Shown: positions 43,690 through 55,308, counted from the first letter of the stretch. The stretch: DNA of 64,000 bases from Onchidella celtica (GCA_963931925.1 OZ007583.1:17189548-17253547), one strand, 5' to 3'. Notes: generated by a model from the letters alone, not told the origin. Numbers and translations are program-made.

Positions 43690-44190
43690 TGCCTTGTCAA
43701 AAAACCGTATGTGCCAAAACAGAAAAAAATGTACACGGGGCGCAAAAGAAAAAAACAAAAATTTGTTTTGCCCTGTTTTATACTTTGTTCAACTTCCATT
43801 TCCTTATGACGTGAAGAAACAATTAGTCTTACAAAATTACAACCCAGATAGAAAGACAAAGTCTGTTTCGAGGGTTAATTTGCCATAATGTTGTATGCAA
43901 AATTCTGCCAATTTTGAGGTTTTGTCATGAAAGCTGTTCTCTTACTCCTTATTTCATTATGCATAAACGTCATTAAATCAGTTAAAAACTTTTCGGGATG
44001 TCTGTCTGTGGTGTACCGTTTCACGCGCTTTCGCCGTTTTGTCCACGAAACTTCAATCTTCATTTTCTAGAAAAGTAAAAAAATGCACAGTAGAACAATA
44101 TGGAAATGCCCCGACGATTTCATTCTATAAAATGGTGCTAAACAATGAACTTGACCTAAGTCGTTACAAACGGTCTTTTTCCGTACGAGT
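43690..44190. repeat. Dispersed repeat families R6 and R1, adjoining copies
   Basis: 43690-43870 (AAACAATTAGTCTTACAAAA, TTACAACCCAGATAGAAAGA) and 44100-44190 (TTTCATTCTATAAAATGGTG, AATGAACTTGACCTAAG) resemble 49960-50230 and 45830-46075. Between them, 43885-44075 is an inverted copy of family R1 (28895-29097, 47320-47520). Confidence 0.6.
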
Positions 44191-44199
44191 CATCGTGGT

Positions 44200-44660
44200 G
44201 GAGCGCTTTTGTTTCTCTATTCTGCCATCTCATCCCGGATCTGTCACAAGTCCGCGGTCAATGACGGTAATGAAGTCTTGGACACTTCTCGCTGATCTCC
44301 CCAACACTGATGTCACTTTAGTCAAGTGCTAACTGATCGCACTTTCCATTTCCCAGAGAATCAAGAGGAACAACTCCTGAAGAAAAGCTGGCCATCACGG
44401 CAACAACGGCTGAAAACTGGCCACTTAAGCTGATTGAAAGCAAATTCCCAAGTGATTTACACTGTTTAACATCAAGATGCCTTTTATCTCAACCCGACAA
44501 ATCAAAGAAAGATAGAGACGAGAAAGTTGCAGCTAAAGCATGAAAGAAAAAGGGGGCCATATACAAAAAAATCGTTGCTCAGTCTCTCAGACTGTTAACT
44601 CTATTTCGTATATCGCCATTTGTATAAGATGAAATTTCCAAAGAAATGCAGTTTAAATTT
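44200..44660. other. No recognisable gene
   Basis: Unique sequence with one M6-like arm (GGCCATATACAAAAAAATCG near 44556). No ORF of note. Confidence 0.3.
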
Positions 44661-44679
44661 ATAATTGTCCTCGTAATTT

Positions 44680-44967
44680 TGCTAGAATAACTTGAAGAGT
44701 GTTTTTTCAAAAGCGGGTAAGTCAAACTTTGTATGCGTTATGGCCCCTTGCAGAATATAGTCATTCAAAATTAGTGTAAGGCGTGATGTTAAAATTTGCT
44801 ATGTCCCATCTTTATCCGAAGTTTTGACTGAACACTTTCAAGATGTAACTGAACACTTAAACCGCGTCTTACACTAATTCTGAATGACTATCTGAAAGGA
44901 GCCGTAACTCATGCAAAATTTGACTTACCCAGTTTTGGAAAAACCCTCTTCAAGTAGTCTTTCCAGA
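44680..44967. mobile_element. Foldback element with ~105-bp arms
   Basis: The left arm 44680-44783 (AACTTGAAGAGTG, GGGTAAGTCAAACTTTGTAT, GGCCCCTTGCAGA, AGTCATTCAAAATTAGTGTA, AGGCG) is the near-complete reverse complement of the right arm 44863-44967. About 80 bp of spacer separates them. The transcript would form a long hairpin. No coding sequence. Confidence 0.9.
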
Positions 44968-45299
44968 AAAAGCATCAAGTATCCCTTAACAGATATATAA
45001 AATTTGGCTGTACCCATTATATTCTGGAATCAGAAAATCTTGGCATGTGTATACAACAGAGTTTTTTCTCTTGTCTCTCTTTTTCTCAAAATCCGTTAAA
45101 ACACCTCATTTTGACGTTGGCATTAAAATTTATCCTATACAATTGACGACGTATTTCTCTGATGGCCCAATAAATTTCCCCCGCTTTTTCTTTTATAATG
45201 ACAAAACTTGGAAGTTCTGATTGGCGAGGAACGCTTCGTGTTAGGTGAATTCTCACCTGAAGGCATAAAATATCACTTTGCACTCCACCAGGCTGTTCA

Positions 45300-45450
45300 C
45301 CGGTGCCAGATTTAGGCATAAGCTGAACAAGCAATAGCTTAGGATCTCAAAATCCACAGGAGCCTCAGAAAATTTCATACCTTCCTTTTCTTTTGGCTTT
45401 TAAAATTTTAATAATTCTTTACATGGAACTGATTTAAGTAATATTTTAAG
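45300..45450 (-). mobile_element. Family M1 end fragment
   Basis: CCGGTGCCAGATTTAGGCAT AAGCTGAA, then TTAGGATCTCAAAATCCACA GGAGCCTC, matches the right end of the M1 elements (39425-39824) in inverse orientation. Confidence 0.5.
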
Positions 45451-45829
45451 TCCATTAAAAGACGTCACACAAGGGTTTGAAAGCCATATAATTTATTTAT
45501 GTACATGTACATGAATAGTCTTTTGTGGCTAACCAACGTCCTGGTTTGGTACGCATCTTTGGGAGACCTTGTGGCCAATGTTCCCTTTAAACTGCAAGGG
45601 CGCGGGTATTGGTGCCGGGCACACCAAAATGTAGCCTCTTATTTTAATTTACAAACTACAATTGTTTTGGCCTCTATTTAAAATATTTTTTGCCCAAAGC
45701 ACCAAAAGTGCTTCTCGGGGGTTTGGAAATATTAGAGGGAGCGTTGCTTGTGGTTAACTTTATAACAAAAGGCCTCCAACTTTATGTAACTTAGGGCCAC
45801 AGCAAGTCTAAATTCGGCACTGCTATGTT

Positions 45830-46075
45830 GCCATTTCACCGAAAAAGACCTTATTCGCCAAAAACAAAAAACAATTACATAAGTTGAAAAGAAAACAGTT
45901 CGCGGCGCACCCTGCATTATTCTTTATTGCCTACAGTTCCCATTTTGTAACGATCGAAAGAAACAACTACCCGTACAAACACAGATAAAAATACAGATTT
46001 CAAATACAAATACAATTTCATTCCACAAAATGATGCTTAAAAATCGAATTTGACCTGAATTTGGATATACAGTGT
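45830..46075 (+). repeat. Dispersed repeat family R6, copy 2
   Basis: Shares with 49960-50230 and 43690-44190 the AACAAAAAACAATTAC-, GAAACAACTACCCGTACAAA- and TTTCATTCCACAAAATGATG CT-type blocks. Diverged. Confidence 0.5.
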
Positions 46076-46399
46076 TTTTCAGTCCCAAGGCAGGAAGAAC
46101 GACCAGCCTGACCCGTGCTGTCAACAACTTAAAAGACATAAATTACCCAGACTTCTGTCCTTCTGTCCTGACGATTGCCATGCCCCGCCTGCCCCTTCAC
46201 AAACTCTTTTTCCACCCACACCCGCCCCCCACACGCCTCTCTACTCCTCCCTCTTCTACTCTTCTGTGCTATCACCAGTCGCCTCTAGCCATTATAAAGT
46301 CTCGTTCCATGGACTGGATTTTGCACAGTTACGATTTTTGTGTTATTAAAGAAGAAAAAAAAACAACTGAAACCGAACTTTTCGATTCATCAGACTTTG

Positions 46400-46590
46400 A
46401 GTTTTGAGTTAAAGTGTGGGTTTTACGGCGTGTCGGCACGATAACGTCCATCTTAGGCCCTTCAGGGTCTATTTGGATATAGGTTCTGTATTTATGTTTC
46501 GTATTCAGAGCTTTTTAGTTTAATAGAATGTCATTTTATCACATTGGTAAAGTTCTCAAAAGTTATTTTGTATGGATCTGAAAACTGAAT
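46400..46590 (-). repeat. Dispersed repeat family R4, inverted long copy
   Basis: Reverse complement of the unit at 40720-40910: GAGTTAAAGTGTGGGTTTTA, CGGCGTGTCGGCACGATAAC, ATTTTATCACATTGGTAAAG, TTTTGTATGGATCTGAAAAC. Confidence 0.75.
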
Positions 46591-46599
46591 CGTAGCCAT

Positions 46600-47315
46600 A
46601 ATTGGTTTCTTACTATGTCCCGTTCGGAAACCCATGCCGTTCATTACAATGCAATATCTCAGTAGTTGAACTATAGAAATGGTAATATGCACAGAGTTTA
46701 TTTATCAGCTGAAGATTGGTGTGATGATTTGATACAAGACGGGGGAAAAAAGAGGGGAAATTGGACATTGAAAACGCGAACAGGCAAAGGACAAATAACT
46801 CTTATAATAAAGGAAAATAAATGTGTCAGAGTTATGAGAGTTTTGCGCGTTTATCTAAACTACTGTATTATGTTCATTTGGAAATGTAATTTTGACATTA
46901 TAATTGTTCAGTAATCTTGGTCCTCCACCTGGCGATAAGTGCAGCGTGTTTTCTTCGCAAGCACAATGGGGCTATGTATTCTGTGGATTCATATTACATC
47001 CTGTCCATTATGTATGGGTGGATACGATTACATTGTTACATAATCACAAACAACGTATCCGATTTACGAAGAGACAGAAAGAAAAACCCAGAAGAACAGC
47101 AACAGGGATCCAAGTTTTTAATTCTTCCTTAAAATAGCGGATCAAGGAGATGATGTTTTCCGATTCAAATTGACGAAATTGTAACAGTATCCAAATGTAA
47201 CGTTCACGTTCCTTCTTATATAAATACTTTATCATGCACACGTCAATTGGTGAGCTAGCATACATCTGTCAGCCAGTTTTTGTATTTCGTCGAGTATTTT
47301 CCACATTGTATCTGC
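46600..47315. other. No recognisable gene
   Basis: AT-rich unique sequence; overlapping short ORFs at 46666-47137 show no domain. Confidence 0.35.
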
Positions 47316-47319
47316 ATGT

Positions 47320-47520
47320 TTGCCTCTTCGAGAAAAATGAGGATTGAAGTTTGAAGAGTTGTGTAAAATCAATACGCTTCAAATCGAAACTTGCATCAAA
47401 ATGTCCACGAAAAACACACCCATATAATACTTATACGTAATAAAATTAGGAGTGAGAGAACCACTTTCATGACAAAACCTCAAAATTGGCAAAATGTCGC
47501 ATACAACAATGTGGCAAATA
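47320..47520 (+). repeat. Dispersed repeat family R1, copy 2
   Basis: AAAAATGAGGATTGAAGTTT, GAGTGAGAGAACCACTTTCA, TGACAAAACCTCAAAATTGG, AATGTCGCATACAACAATG: collinear with 28895-29097. Confidence 0.75.
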
Positions 47521-47524
47521 CCCT

Positions 47525-48320
47525 TCGATTTGTTCTTTGAGTAGTTTCTTAGCCTTTTTACTAAATACATCCACAGGCCTACCCCTATCATGGTAGGACA
47601 ATGGTGTAAGAAATCACGGGGAACACGACACTGTGGCTATAATATCGTCACTTCCTACTCGCTATAACTCCTTTCTGTGCAGTAAGACACTTGCTGATAC
47701 GATTCCTTCTGCCGACATCTATTCTAGACGCGGCGCATTTGGATTTTACTGTAATAATTGGGTTAGACGCCATTTCCCACCAGGGTCTCCACACTACATG
47801 GGGAGGAAGTGACGGGCCTGATGTCGGATCTGCTCAGAATGACACATACTTCAGTTCTGTATCGCCATTTTCGTGTAGCAAGGACACCGACGTTGAATGA
47901 CGGGTGTATTATTAACACAATACACCCCTGATAAATAATCCGCCCCGGATATCTGTCTTGTCAGTCGACCGCTCTCCTGAATGTGTCCCAGCTGAAGTAG
48001 CTGGTAGGCAGTCACCGAGGGATGGATGGCTGTTCGCTACTCCTGGATTAGTTATCACACTAACCGGGGGCTTGGCAAGGGATCAAAACAATCTCATAAC
48101 TACCCAGAAATTATGGGATGTCCCCAACTTTGATAAACGAGCGTGGTCACGTCAAAGCGTAAAGCATTGTTCTGTAGAACGATTGAGTTAGTTAATGTGT
48201 GTAAGCGAGAAGGCGGCAGTGGAGCAACAATGAGGAGGCTGTGAAAGGAACACAGCGGAGGAGGAGGTGATGCAGCGTCTTGACTGAGAGCCCTAGAATG
48301 TTACTCTGTTCACAAGAGTT
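47525..48320. other. No recognisable gene
   Basis: Unique sequence without supported frames. Confidence 0.35.
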
Positions 48321-48332
48321 TTTGCTATACAG

Positions 48333-48668
48333 CAGTGTTTCTCAACCTTTTTTGCCCCACACCCCATTGCAATTTTCAAAACAAACGAAAACGTCTCCGC
48401 CACTAAGATCTGACGAAGTTAGTATACAGTGTGTACAAAAAGATTTTAAAAAAAAATTCAGCATGTACAATACATTCAAAGAAGTTTTAACTAGCAATCG
48501 AGCTAAACGTGGAAACCACCCGTACGACATAAACAAACAACAGTTTGTCTATACAGTTAAGTTAAAATACACTATGAAATTAAGAATTCTATGAAACATC
48601 CTCACGTCCCATTCTGAAGTCCCACTCCCCCACCAAAATATTGCCACGCCCCACCTTGAGAAACATTG
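48333..48668. mobile_element. hAT-like MITE, family M5, copy 2, with 8-bp target duplication
   Basis: Ends CAGTGTTTCTCAACC and CTTGAGAAACATTG. The flanks CTATACAG (48325-48332) and CTTTACAG (48669-48676) differ at one base, an 8-bp duplication as made by hAT transposases. The interior (CGCCCCACCTTGAG, CCACCAAAATATTG) matches the inverse of the 41209-41515 copy. Confidence 0.85.
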
Positions 48669-48807
48669 CTTTACAGTGAACTGCCTCAGGCTATCGGCTC
48701 ATATAGAAACTCAACGGTTCGGCTTAACAGGAATGGACGCAGTAAGTTGTGAGCAACTTAGATGTACAGAAAGCTTAATGAAATTTATCGTACGGTTTAC
48801 ATAATAT

Positions 48808-48895
48808 TGGCCCATAATTTACAAAAAGCGTTGCTAAGCCTACCAGGCTCCTAGAGGCTGCTTGCCTGCTAGGTATAACAGCCCTTTTTGTGTGG
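48808..48895. mobile_element. Hairpin MITE, family M6, copy 2
   Basis: GGCCCATAATTTACAAAAAG CGTTGCTAAGCC at the left and AACAGCCCTTTTTGTGTGGC CC at the right are inverted; internal CTACCAGGCTCCTAGAGG also folds. Confidence 0.7.
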
Positions 48896-49224
48896 CCCAC
48901 TGTCGTCCTCATCAACGCACCCCATCTGGGGGCCGATTTTTCTTACAGAGGAGCGAGTACGAACTATAGTACTGAACTTTCGATTCTTTTTTCTTCCCCA
49001 CATCGCAAGTGAAATGTCTAATACTGCATCTGCAGGCACATTTTTCTCGGTGGGGTCTCACCAACATAATTCTGCGTGGGCCCACGGTCTCTTGGGATTC
49101 TCTAACTGTCTCACGAGGCTGTGAGGGCCAAACTTCCATGAAAGTCCACTGCGAGAGTGCGCTGAGAGGAAATATACAGCAAGAGTGGGAAACAGGAAAA
49201 AATGATACGTCCATGAGATTTTAC

Positions 49225-49390
49225 GCCAGAATTTGAGTTTGAGTTCTGTTTACCGGTGCATCTGTGCGATAACGCCTATTTTGCGCCCTTCGCAGTCTGT
49301 TTTGGTACCTTACTGTGGCTCGATGTTCAGAGCTTGATCAATTAAAATTTCAGAAATAAAAATATAATTTAAAAGCTCCGTAGGAAATGA
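49225..49390 (-). repeat. Dispersed repeat family R4, diverged copy
   Basis: GAGTTTGAGTTCTGTTTACC, GGTGCATCTGTGCGATAACG, CTTCGCAGTCTGTTTTGGTA, GTTCAGAGCTTGATCAATTA: collinear with 46400-46590. Confidence 0.6.
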
Positions 49391-49959
49391 TTTTACGTGT
49401 AAAGTTTTCGAAAGAACAGCCATTCGCCATTTACTCTTGCTGCTGAATTAACAGGTATAAACGTTAATAATTTCATTATCATCCAAAATACAGATTTAAT
49501 TCCATGACGCATTAGGCCCAGGCGCTTTTAGGTTTTTTTGTTTTTTTTTCATTTTTCCCCTGCGGTTGACATGTGGTTATTTACTTCGACATGTTCCAGT
49601 TTTGAAGAAAAAAAAACTGTATTAAGTCGGGCCCACCCCTGAACAGGTGCAACCAATCATAATCGAAGTTGGTTCTGGGGAGATGGCGCTGCAAACCTGG
49701 CTCAAGCCTTGTTTATGTGCGAGAAGCTGGAGAAAGAGAACAGGACCCGAACTACACCAGTTGTAGGGAAGCGATCTCATGTATCAGCTCACATCTGTTG
49801 TTGGGTGTAGTATTGCCGGCTTCATTATCAATCCAAAAATACTCGCTACAAAACTACATGAACTCCATTTTCTCACCCCTAGTCTAAGTGCCTGTAAACT
49901 TCGTTCTATTTCTTCTTCTTAATACCCTTCTCGATCTAATTTTGTGGAGTTGTGGCACT

Positions 49960-50230
49960 TAGACCGCCGTGCTATGAAAAAACAGCCTATACACCAAAAC
50001 AAAATATGCGAAGAGACGAGAAATACATTCCGCTTAGGGCTCCGCTTCATTCTTTGTTCAATTAGGAATTTTTGGTGATCAAAAGTAAACAATTAGTGGC
50101 AAATTATAACTCAGATAGAAATAAAGAGCATCTTTCATTCTGCATACACAGTAATGTTAAAAATGAACTTGACTTAGGTGGGCGAATATGGTCTTCTTCA
50201 GTAACACGTTAGTATACCGTCACAGTTTCA
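49960..50230 (+). repeat. Dispersed repeat family R6, copy 3
   Basis: AAAGTAAACAATTAGTGGCA, AATTATAACTCAGATAGAAA, TAATGTTAAAAATGAACTTG ACTTAGGT: shared with 43690-44190. Confidence 0.55.
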
Positions 50231-50264
50231 ATGTAAGTTTAAGGAAAGACAAAAGAACAGTGCT

Positions 50265-50485
50265 ATTATCATATTGCGACCCCAATTCTTGTTTGTTCCA
50301 ACTCCACTTTTTGTACAACTGAGTGTCTGAGGCTTTAGTATTATGATACAGAGTTAGAATAAATCGGAACTGTGAAACACCTTGATAAGTGCCACAACGC
50401 AGTGTGCATTTGTTACACCTCTTTATATACTAACAGATCACCAGTTTTTCAGAAATGTAGATTGAACAAGCAAGAACTGAGGTCG
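50265..50485 (-). repeat. Dispersed repeat family R2, copy 3
   Basis: Reverse complement of the 10545-10780 unit: TTTGTTCCAACTCCACTTTT, GTACAACTGAG, ATAAATCGGAACTGTGAAAC, AAGTGCCACAACGCAGTGTG CATTTGTTA. Confidence 0.75.
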
Positions 50486-50566
50486 AGATGTTTTTGAATT
50501 TACAAATGAAAGATTTCTTTGGTTCATCAAAATACGCCAGCATCATCGTAATCCCAGTCCATTTTT

Positions 50567-50567
50567 C

Positions 50568-50597
<30 letters not shown>
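50567..50597 (+). repeat. (CAA)n microsatellite
   Basis: About ten CAA units; the poly-Val stretch on the minus strand is its translation. Confidence 0.95.
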
Positions 50598-50598
<1 letters not shown>

Positions 50599-51044
50599 TA
50601 AAAACTCTTATCTTCATATTTCATTTGTTGCTTGGCAGCGAATTTTGAAATTCTAGAAAAAATTAAATTTGCAACATGGAATTACTCGTGACTTGTACAT
50701 CTATGAGTTTTTAATGAAATTACAAAGTGCGCAGGTACTGCTAGTAGGCATAATGTATAATAACACAGCACCTGCAATACTCTACCTTCGGTATCAGTCC
50801 TCGTACAGGCTGTTCTCGGTAAACAGCGCTTTTAACTCATTAATTGAATGCAATCAAGCTTGCGCATTTCACGAACTGTCGTTTGGCAATACTCCCCTAT
50901 CCATGAAATCAGTTAGGCCCGCAATTGTCATTATCAGCTCCCTTCCGTCAGTCCACAGGGGTTGGATTAGCAGGCGGTCAGGGGTCAGGGGCCCCAACAT
51001 ACAAGTTTAATGAATTGTATTCCAGTCGATGCACAAACAAGAGG

Positions 51045-51135
51045 GGGTTTGAGTCTAAGTTTGGGTTTCACGGCGGGTCGACACGTTAACAGCCATTTTG
51101 AGGCCTTCACAGTATATCTGGGTACTTGATTTATG
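51045..51135 (-). repeat. Dispersed repeat family R4, short copy
   Basis: GAGTCTAAGTTTGGGTTTCA, CGGCGGGTCGACACGTTAAC, AGCCATTTTGAGGCCTTCAC: matches the family end seen at 46400-46480. Confidence 0.65.
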
Positions 51136-51139
51136 TGGA

Positions 51140-51890
51140 TCTCCGTGGATTTCCCTAGAAACAGTCCCGGGGAGGGGGGGGGAAGGAGCGGGGGCGAGGG
51201 GGACTTTTACCTTGCACTCAGTGACAAGATTAGTGTCATTAAAGGCATTTCAATGGGCGTAACAGATTGGCTTCATTGTTATTAAATGGACAAAAGGAGA
51301 AAGAAAGGAGGACAGAGGGAGTTCTCATGCATGCAGCAGGACCAGCCCACGTAGCATCCGCACGTCAGGCCCATGTAGATTTGTAGAGGATATCCGTAGG
51401 ATTGTGGGCTGGCCGTATGGGCGTGTTAGCGATATCACACCGATGTCGGCTCGATATCGTAACCAGCTGATCTAGGTAGGAACGATATCATTACTGTATG
51501 CAAAATTGACATCAATCCTATATATCGGATATCTGTAGGGTTCCTGGCTGGGATCCTTTATATTTGAGATGATCACTTGACTGTGCTAATCTTACTGTGT
51601 TATTAGCAAGAAACAATTGACTGCCAAAACATCAAAACTGGGAAAAAGAAATATTGTAAGAGATTACTTCAGAATACCCCTTTGAAATTCTGCATTCAAT
51701 TTCTTAATCACTTTTCCATTTTTACCAAATAATTTCAAGCTTATTTCACACATTGTTTGTTTCTTTAGCGGCCCCAAAAGTTAGTATATTAAACTCATTT
51801 AGACTTTGGTCTTGAAGCACACCTAAACAAATCAATAATAATTCAGTTAGTAAATCGATTGAAAAATTTCATGCAACGCACCTATATTAT
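51140..51890. other. No gene; G-rich run and short inverted motifs
   Basis: A G-rich segment at 51170-51200. GGACCAGCCCAC at about 51339 pairs with GTGGGCTGGCC at about 51402, and several GATATC/CGATATC motifs lie at 51430-51535. It may be a degraded foldback. Confidence 0.35.
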
Positions 51891-51920
51891 TATAATAATA
51901 TAGATCTAGATCTATATATT
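51885..51920. repeat. Two adjoining perfect palindromes
   Basis: TATATTATTATAATAATATA is directly followed by TATAGATCTAGATCTATATA, sharing two bases. Both are self-complementary. Confidence 0.85.
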
Positions 51921-51944
51921 TTTTTTCTTAATTGCCAGTGTACG

Positions 51945-52040
51945 CGACAGACGACGCAAGGGAAATAGCCTAAAAAAATTCACCCTGACACGACCGACGA
52001 CGCAAGGGAAATAATCTCTTTAAAAAACTTCACCCTGGAG
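51945..52040 (+). repeat. Short tandem duplication, about 53 bp
   Basis: CGACGCAAGGGAAATA, then AAAAAA(A/C)TTCACCCTG, occurs twice in a row (about 51952 and 52000). Confidence 0.85.
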
Positions 52041-52049
52041 CACGTAAAT

Positions 52050-54100
52050 TTTAATGTGTGACCAATCGGGATCTTTCAAACTAAGCATCCACAATAGCAA
52101 TTCCTAAACCAAAAACTTTTTCTTTCATAATTTAATATTATTGGTGTCGAGAAATTGGGATGCTCCTAAATAAACGAATAAAAATAAGAAAACAGTGAAA
52201 ATGCGAACCGACAGTCGTAGCTGCTTCAAATTTTGGTGTTACACTGCCGCTTCGTGATTATGACATACATATTTAATATATTCGCAGATGAACAATTATA
52301 ACACAGGTACCACTTTCATGTGCAGTGCCCGTGTCTACGCGACTAAATTAAGCCACCAGGATCGTTTGCAGCAAATACAATTCACTGTCGTGAAATTATT
52401 GTCCTACAATAATTATTACTGATTTATGTCATTGCACAATAATTATGGGTAGGGGGGCCATAATTTATTGTCCCTTACAGGCAGGCATAATCTTCTGGCC
52501 GGTGCCTCACGGACAATTGCATGTTACTTCTGATGTTTTCTTCCATTTTTCACTGATTACCATCTTCTCGCCTCCATTGTCAAAAATAAATATCAAAATT
52601 TATAAGGGCACCGGTATTTAATTTGAACCATTTTTATGTGTGGTAATTTACGAGTGCATCTCACCAGTTTTGGTGTAGATGTTTAGAAAATTCAGTGCCA
52701 AACATTTTTATATGAAGAACATATTCTTAATCCTGACGGTTTGAGTTTTATCAGCGTTTTGAATTTTAAATTGTGATTTTCTCAAAATATTGATTTTAAC
52801 ACATTTTGATTCAGTTGTTTCGGATATTTTGAGTTTGTGTGAGTATCCTATTGAAATTTGGCGGGCGTGTTGCTTAGAAATTATGAAGAGATATAAAAAC
52901 TCGGTTTCGGTAAATGTCCATTCGTGTCATCTTTTTACACAAATGCAAGTGAAGTATGTGGAACAAACTGCTTCATAATTTCACTGAATAATGTCAAAAT
53001 TGGGTCTGAGCAAAATTTTAATATTTTAGAACTCTATCATTATTGTGTGTGGTTTAAATTGTAAAATGAATCATGCAGTTGTTTTGCATAAAATTTAGAA
53101 TAAACAATAGCTGTCATTACGGCACATCACTGAAAACATCTGTTTTGCTAATCTTTTTTATACTTTATATATCACTTCCTTGGATTCTCTTGTTCATACA
53201 CACCCCTTACCTCAAGTTTATTGTGGAACTCTTCTTAGCCGGAGTTAGGTTTTAAAGCGTTGTTTACCCCTTGCAACCAGGAAGTAGACAAATGAAGAAT
53301 CGACGGAAATGGATATTAAATCCAACGCGATTACCGATGAGAGATGGTCTAGAACACTACATGAATACTAAATGGTACCGACTTCTACAGGTCATTATTG
53401 ATGCTCTAGTCATGATAAAGATTTGGCAGCAACAGTACATCTACCGTGGAAAGATAAGTGGTCTGCTTTAGATGCTACTTCCAGGACACAATTTAAATAT
53501 AATTTTTAGTCAAAACTGACAAAACACGCCCCAGATCAAACACAATAAAGATCCTCAACCGCCAAAATTGCCCTGTGACGAGGAAAAACACACAAAGCAA
53601 ATACATGCAAAAATATGTAACCACAGTTGTGCTGGAATGAGATCAGTGTATGCGGTCTACATCACATTTAATTTGTATGCAGTTTATTAAACGTAAGGGA
53701 CTGCCAATTTATCTCCCCACATTTTGATTTAGAATTGTTCCTGTCAGTAAACAATCCATTCTGTGATATTGGGGCTACCGTCGTTTCTCCTTTTCTTGGC
53801 CATCCGCAATCTAATAACGAATTTCAATAATTATTTTTTTTCCTTCTTACAGAGTATCGAGAAAACAAGAATCGGTTTAATGATTTCCCAAATACTTCAT
53901 GGAGTTCAAATATATGGATCGATATTGAAAATGCATATTGCCCACATTCCTAAATTTTATTGAGTGCTTGGCATGTACTTCATACTACTATGGTGCTTGG
54001 TCTTAGAATGGACCGAGGAAGAGTCACCATCGGCGTTAACTAAAGTTGTTGGTTCATGAGAATCCAGAATCGGGTAGTTCGAACGATCAATGATTTTGGA
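52050..54100. other. No recognisable gene
   Basis: AT-rich. ACAATAATTATGG (52437) is inverted as CCATAATTTATTGT (52461), a small hairpin. Short ORFs 52790-53963 lack domain signatures. Confidence 0.35.
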
Positions 54101-55031
54101 TTCACAGGTAAAAATGGGAATTGATGGTACTGTAATGGGCCCCTTGCTATTTTTAGTTTACATTAACGATATGCCGAGTAAGATCTCTCCAGGCACTAAA
54201 TTACGACTGTTCGCCGATGATAGCCTCCTCTATAGATCAATAAATTCAAAAGAAGATACGGAAATTTTACAGAAAGATTTGGACAGTCTACAAGAATGGG
54301 AGAGGGACTGGCGTATGGAATTCCACCCCAATAAATGCCAAGTCCTGAGAATTTCAAATAAACATCGCAACATCACCTCGGACTACTTTATACATGGCGA
54401 GAAATTGAGTGAAACAGATGAGGCTAAATATTTAGGAATTACATTAGACAGAAAACTTACATGGAACCAACATATTAATAGCACATGTAACAAAGCAAAC
54501 AGTATACTAGCATTTCTGAAAAGGAACATCTCTAACTGTGATGGGAAAGTAAAAGAAAAATGCTATAACACCTTCGTGAGGCCCTCCCTAGAGTATGGCT
54601 GCAGTGTCTGGGACCCCCACTGTCGGATAAACATAGAACAACTGGAAAGGGTCCAGAGGAGAGCTGCTCGCTTTGTGACAAATGATTATGCTAGAAGCAG
54701 TAGTGTCAATACAATGATGAGAGACCTCGAGTGGACACCACTAGAAGAAAGAAGAGCAAAAAACAAAGTAAAACTATTTTATAAGGGCAGGGAAGGAAAT
54801 ACCGATATCCCACTGAACCACCTCAGCATTAACACCAGAGGCAACAGAAAGAATAACATAAAATATAACATCCCCAACTCACGGATTAACAGCCATCTTT
54901 ACTCTTTTTACCCTAGTGTCATCAGGATGTGGAACAACCTCCCGGCAGAAGTCCAAAAAATATCGTCTGCAACGGCTTTTGGCAATGAATTGAAGAACAT
55001 AATTATCCGTTGCAGCTACCATTGTATTTAA
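54090..55031 (+). pseudogene. Jockey/CR1-type LINE reverse transcriptase, C-terminal two thirds
   Basis: A 313-residue frame. Real similarity starts near residue 11 (DGTVMGPLLFLVYINDMP, palm block). The catalytic LRLFADDSLLY is intact at about residues 39-49, followed by LQKDLDSLQEWERDWRMEFH, KCQVLRIS, KYLGITLDRKLTWNQHI (thumb) and the RPSLEYGCSVWDPH and QLERVQRRAARFVTNDY segments. The end (RMWNNLPAEVQKISSATAFG) is the usual C-terminus of this group. No frameshift in the remaining part, so it looks young. It lacks its own promoter and start, so it is not a functional gene. Confidence 0.9.
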
Positions 55032-55263
55032 AGTGTGGGTCTATTTCTGTGCACAATCTAGGTACCAGGAGATATTTTTAACCAGAGATATACATATACA
55101 AAGAAATTACACAACGATATATTTTAAATGGTCTTAATATATGCTGTTTTAGCCTGTTTTAGCCTCAGAGCATGGGCGTCGAGTCGCACATAGTGCAGTT
55201 GAGGAATCGTCAGATTATATAGACGAGTCAACTACATGGGAAGAAGAAGAAGAAGAAGAAGAA
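54110..55263 (+). mobile_element. 5'-truncated Jockey/CR1-type LINE with (GAA)n tail
   Basis: The element begins within the reverse transcriptase at GTVMGPLLFLVYINDMP and extends through the RT C-terminal region to the stop at 55031. A 230-bp 3' UTR with CTATAGACGAGTCAACTACA-like sequence then ends in eight GAA units at 55240-55263. Everything upstream (gag-like ORF, endonuclease, N-terminal RT) is missing. This is the standard outcome of incomplete target-primed reverse transcription. Confidence 0.88.
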
Positions 55264-55308
55264 ATAATCATTGGAAACGCTTCCTGATTTAGAATCTAAC
55301 TTTTATCT

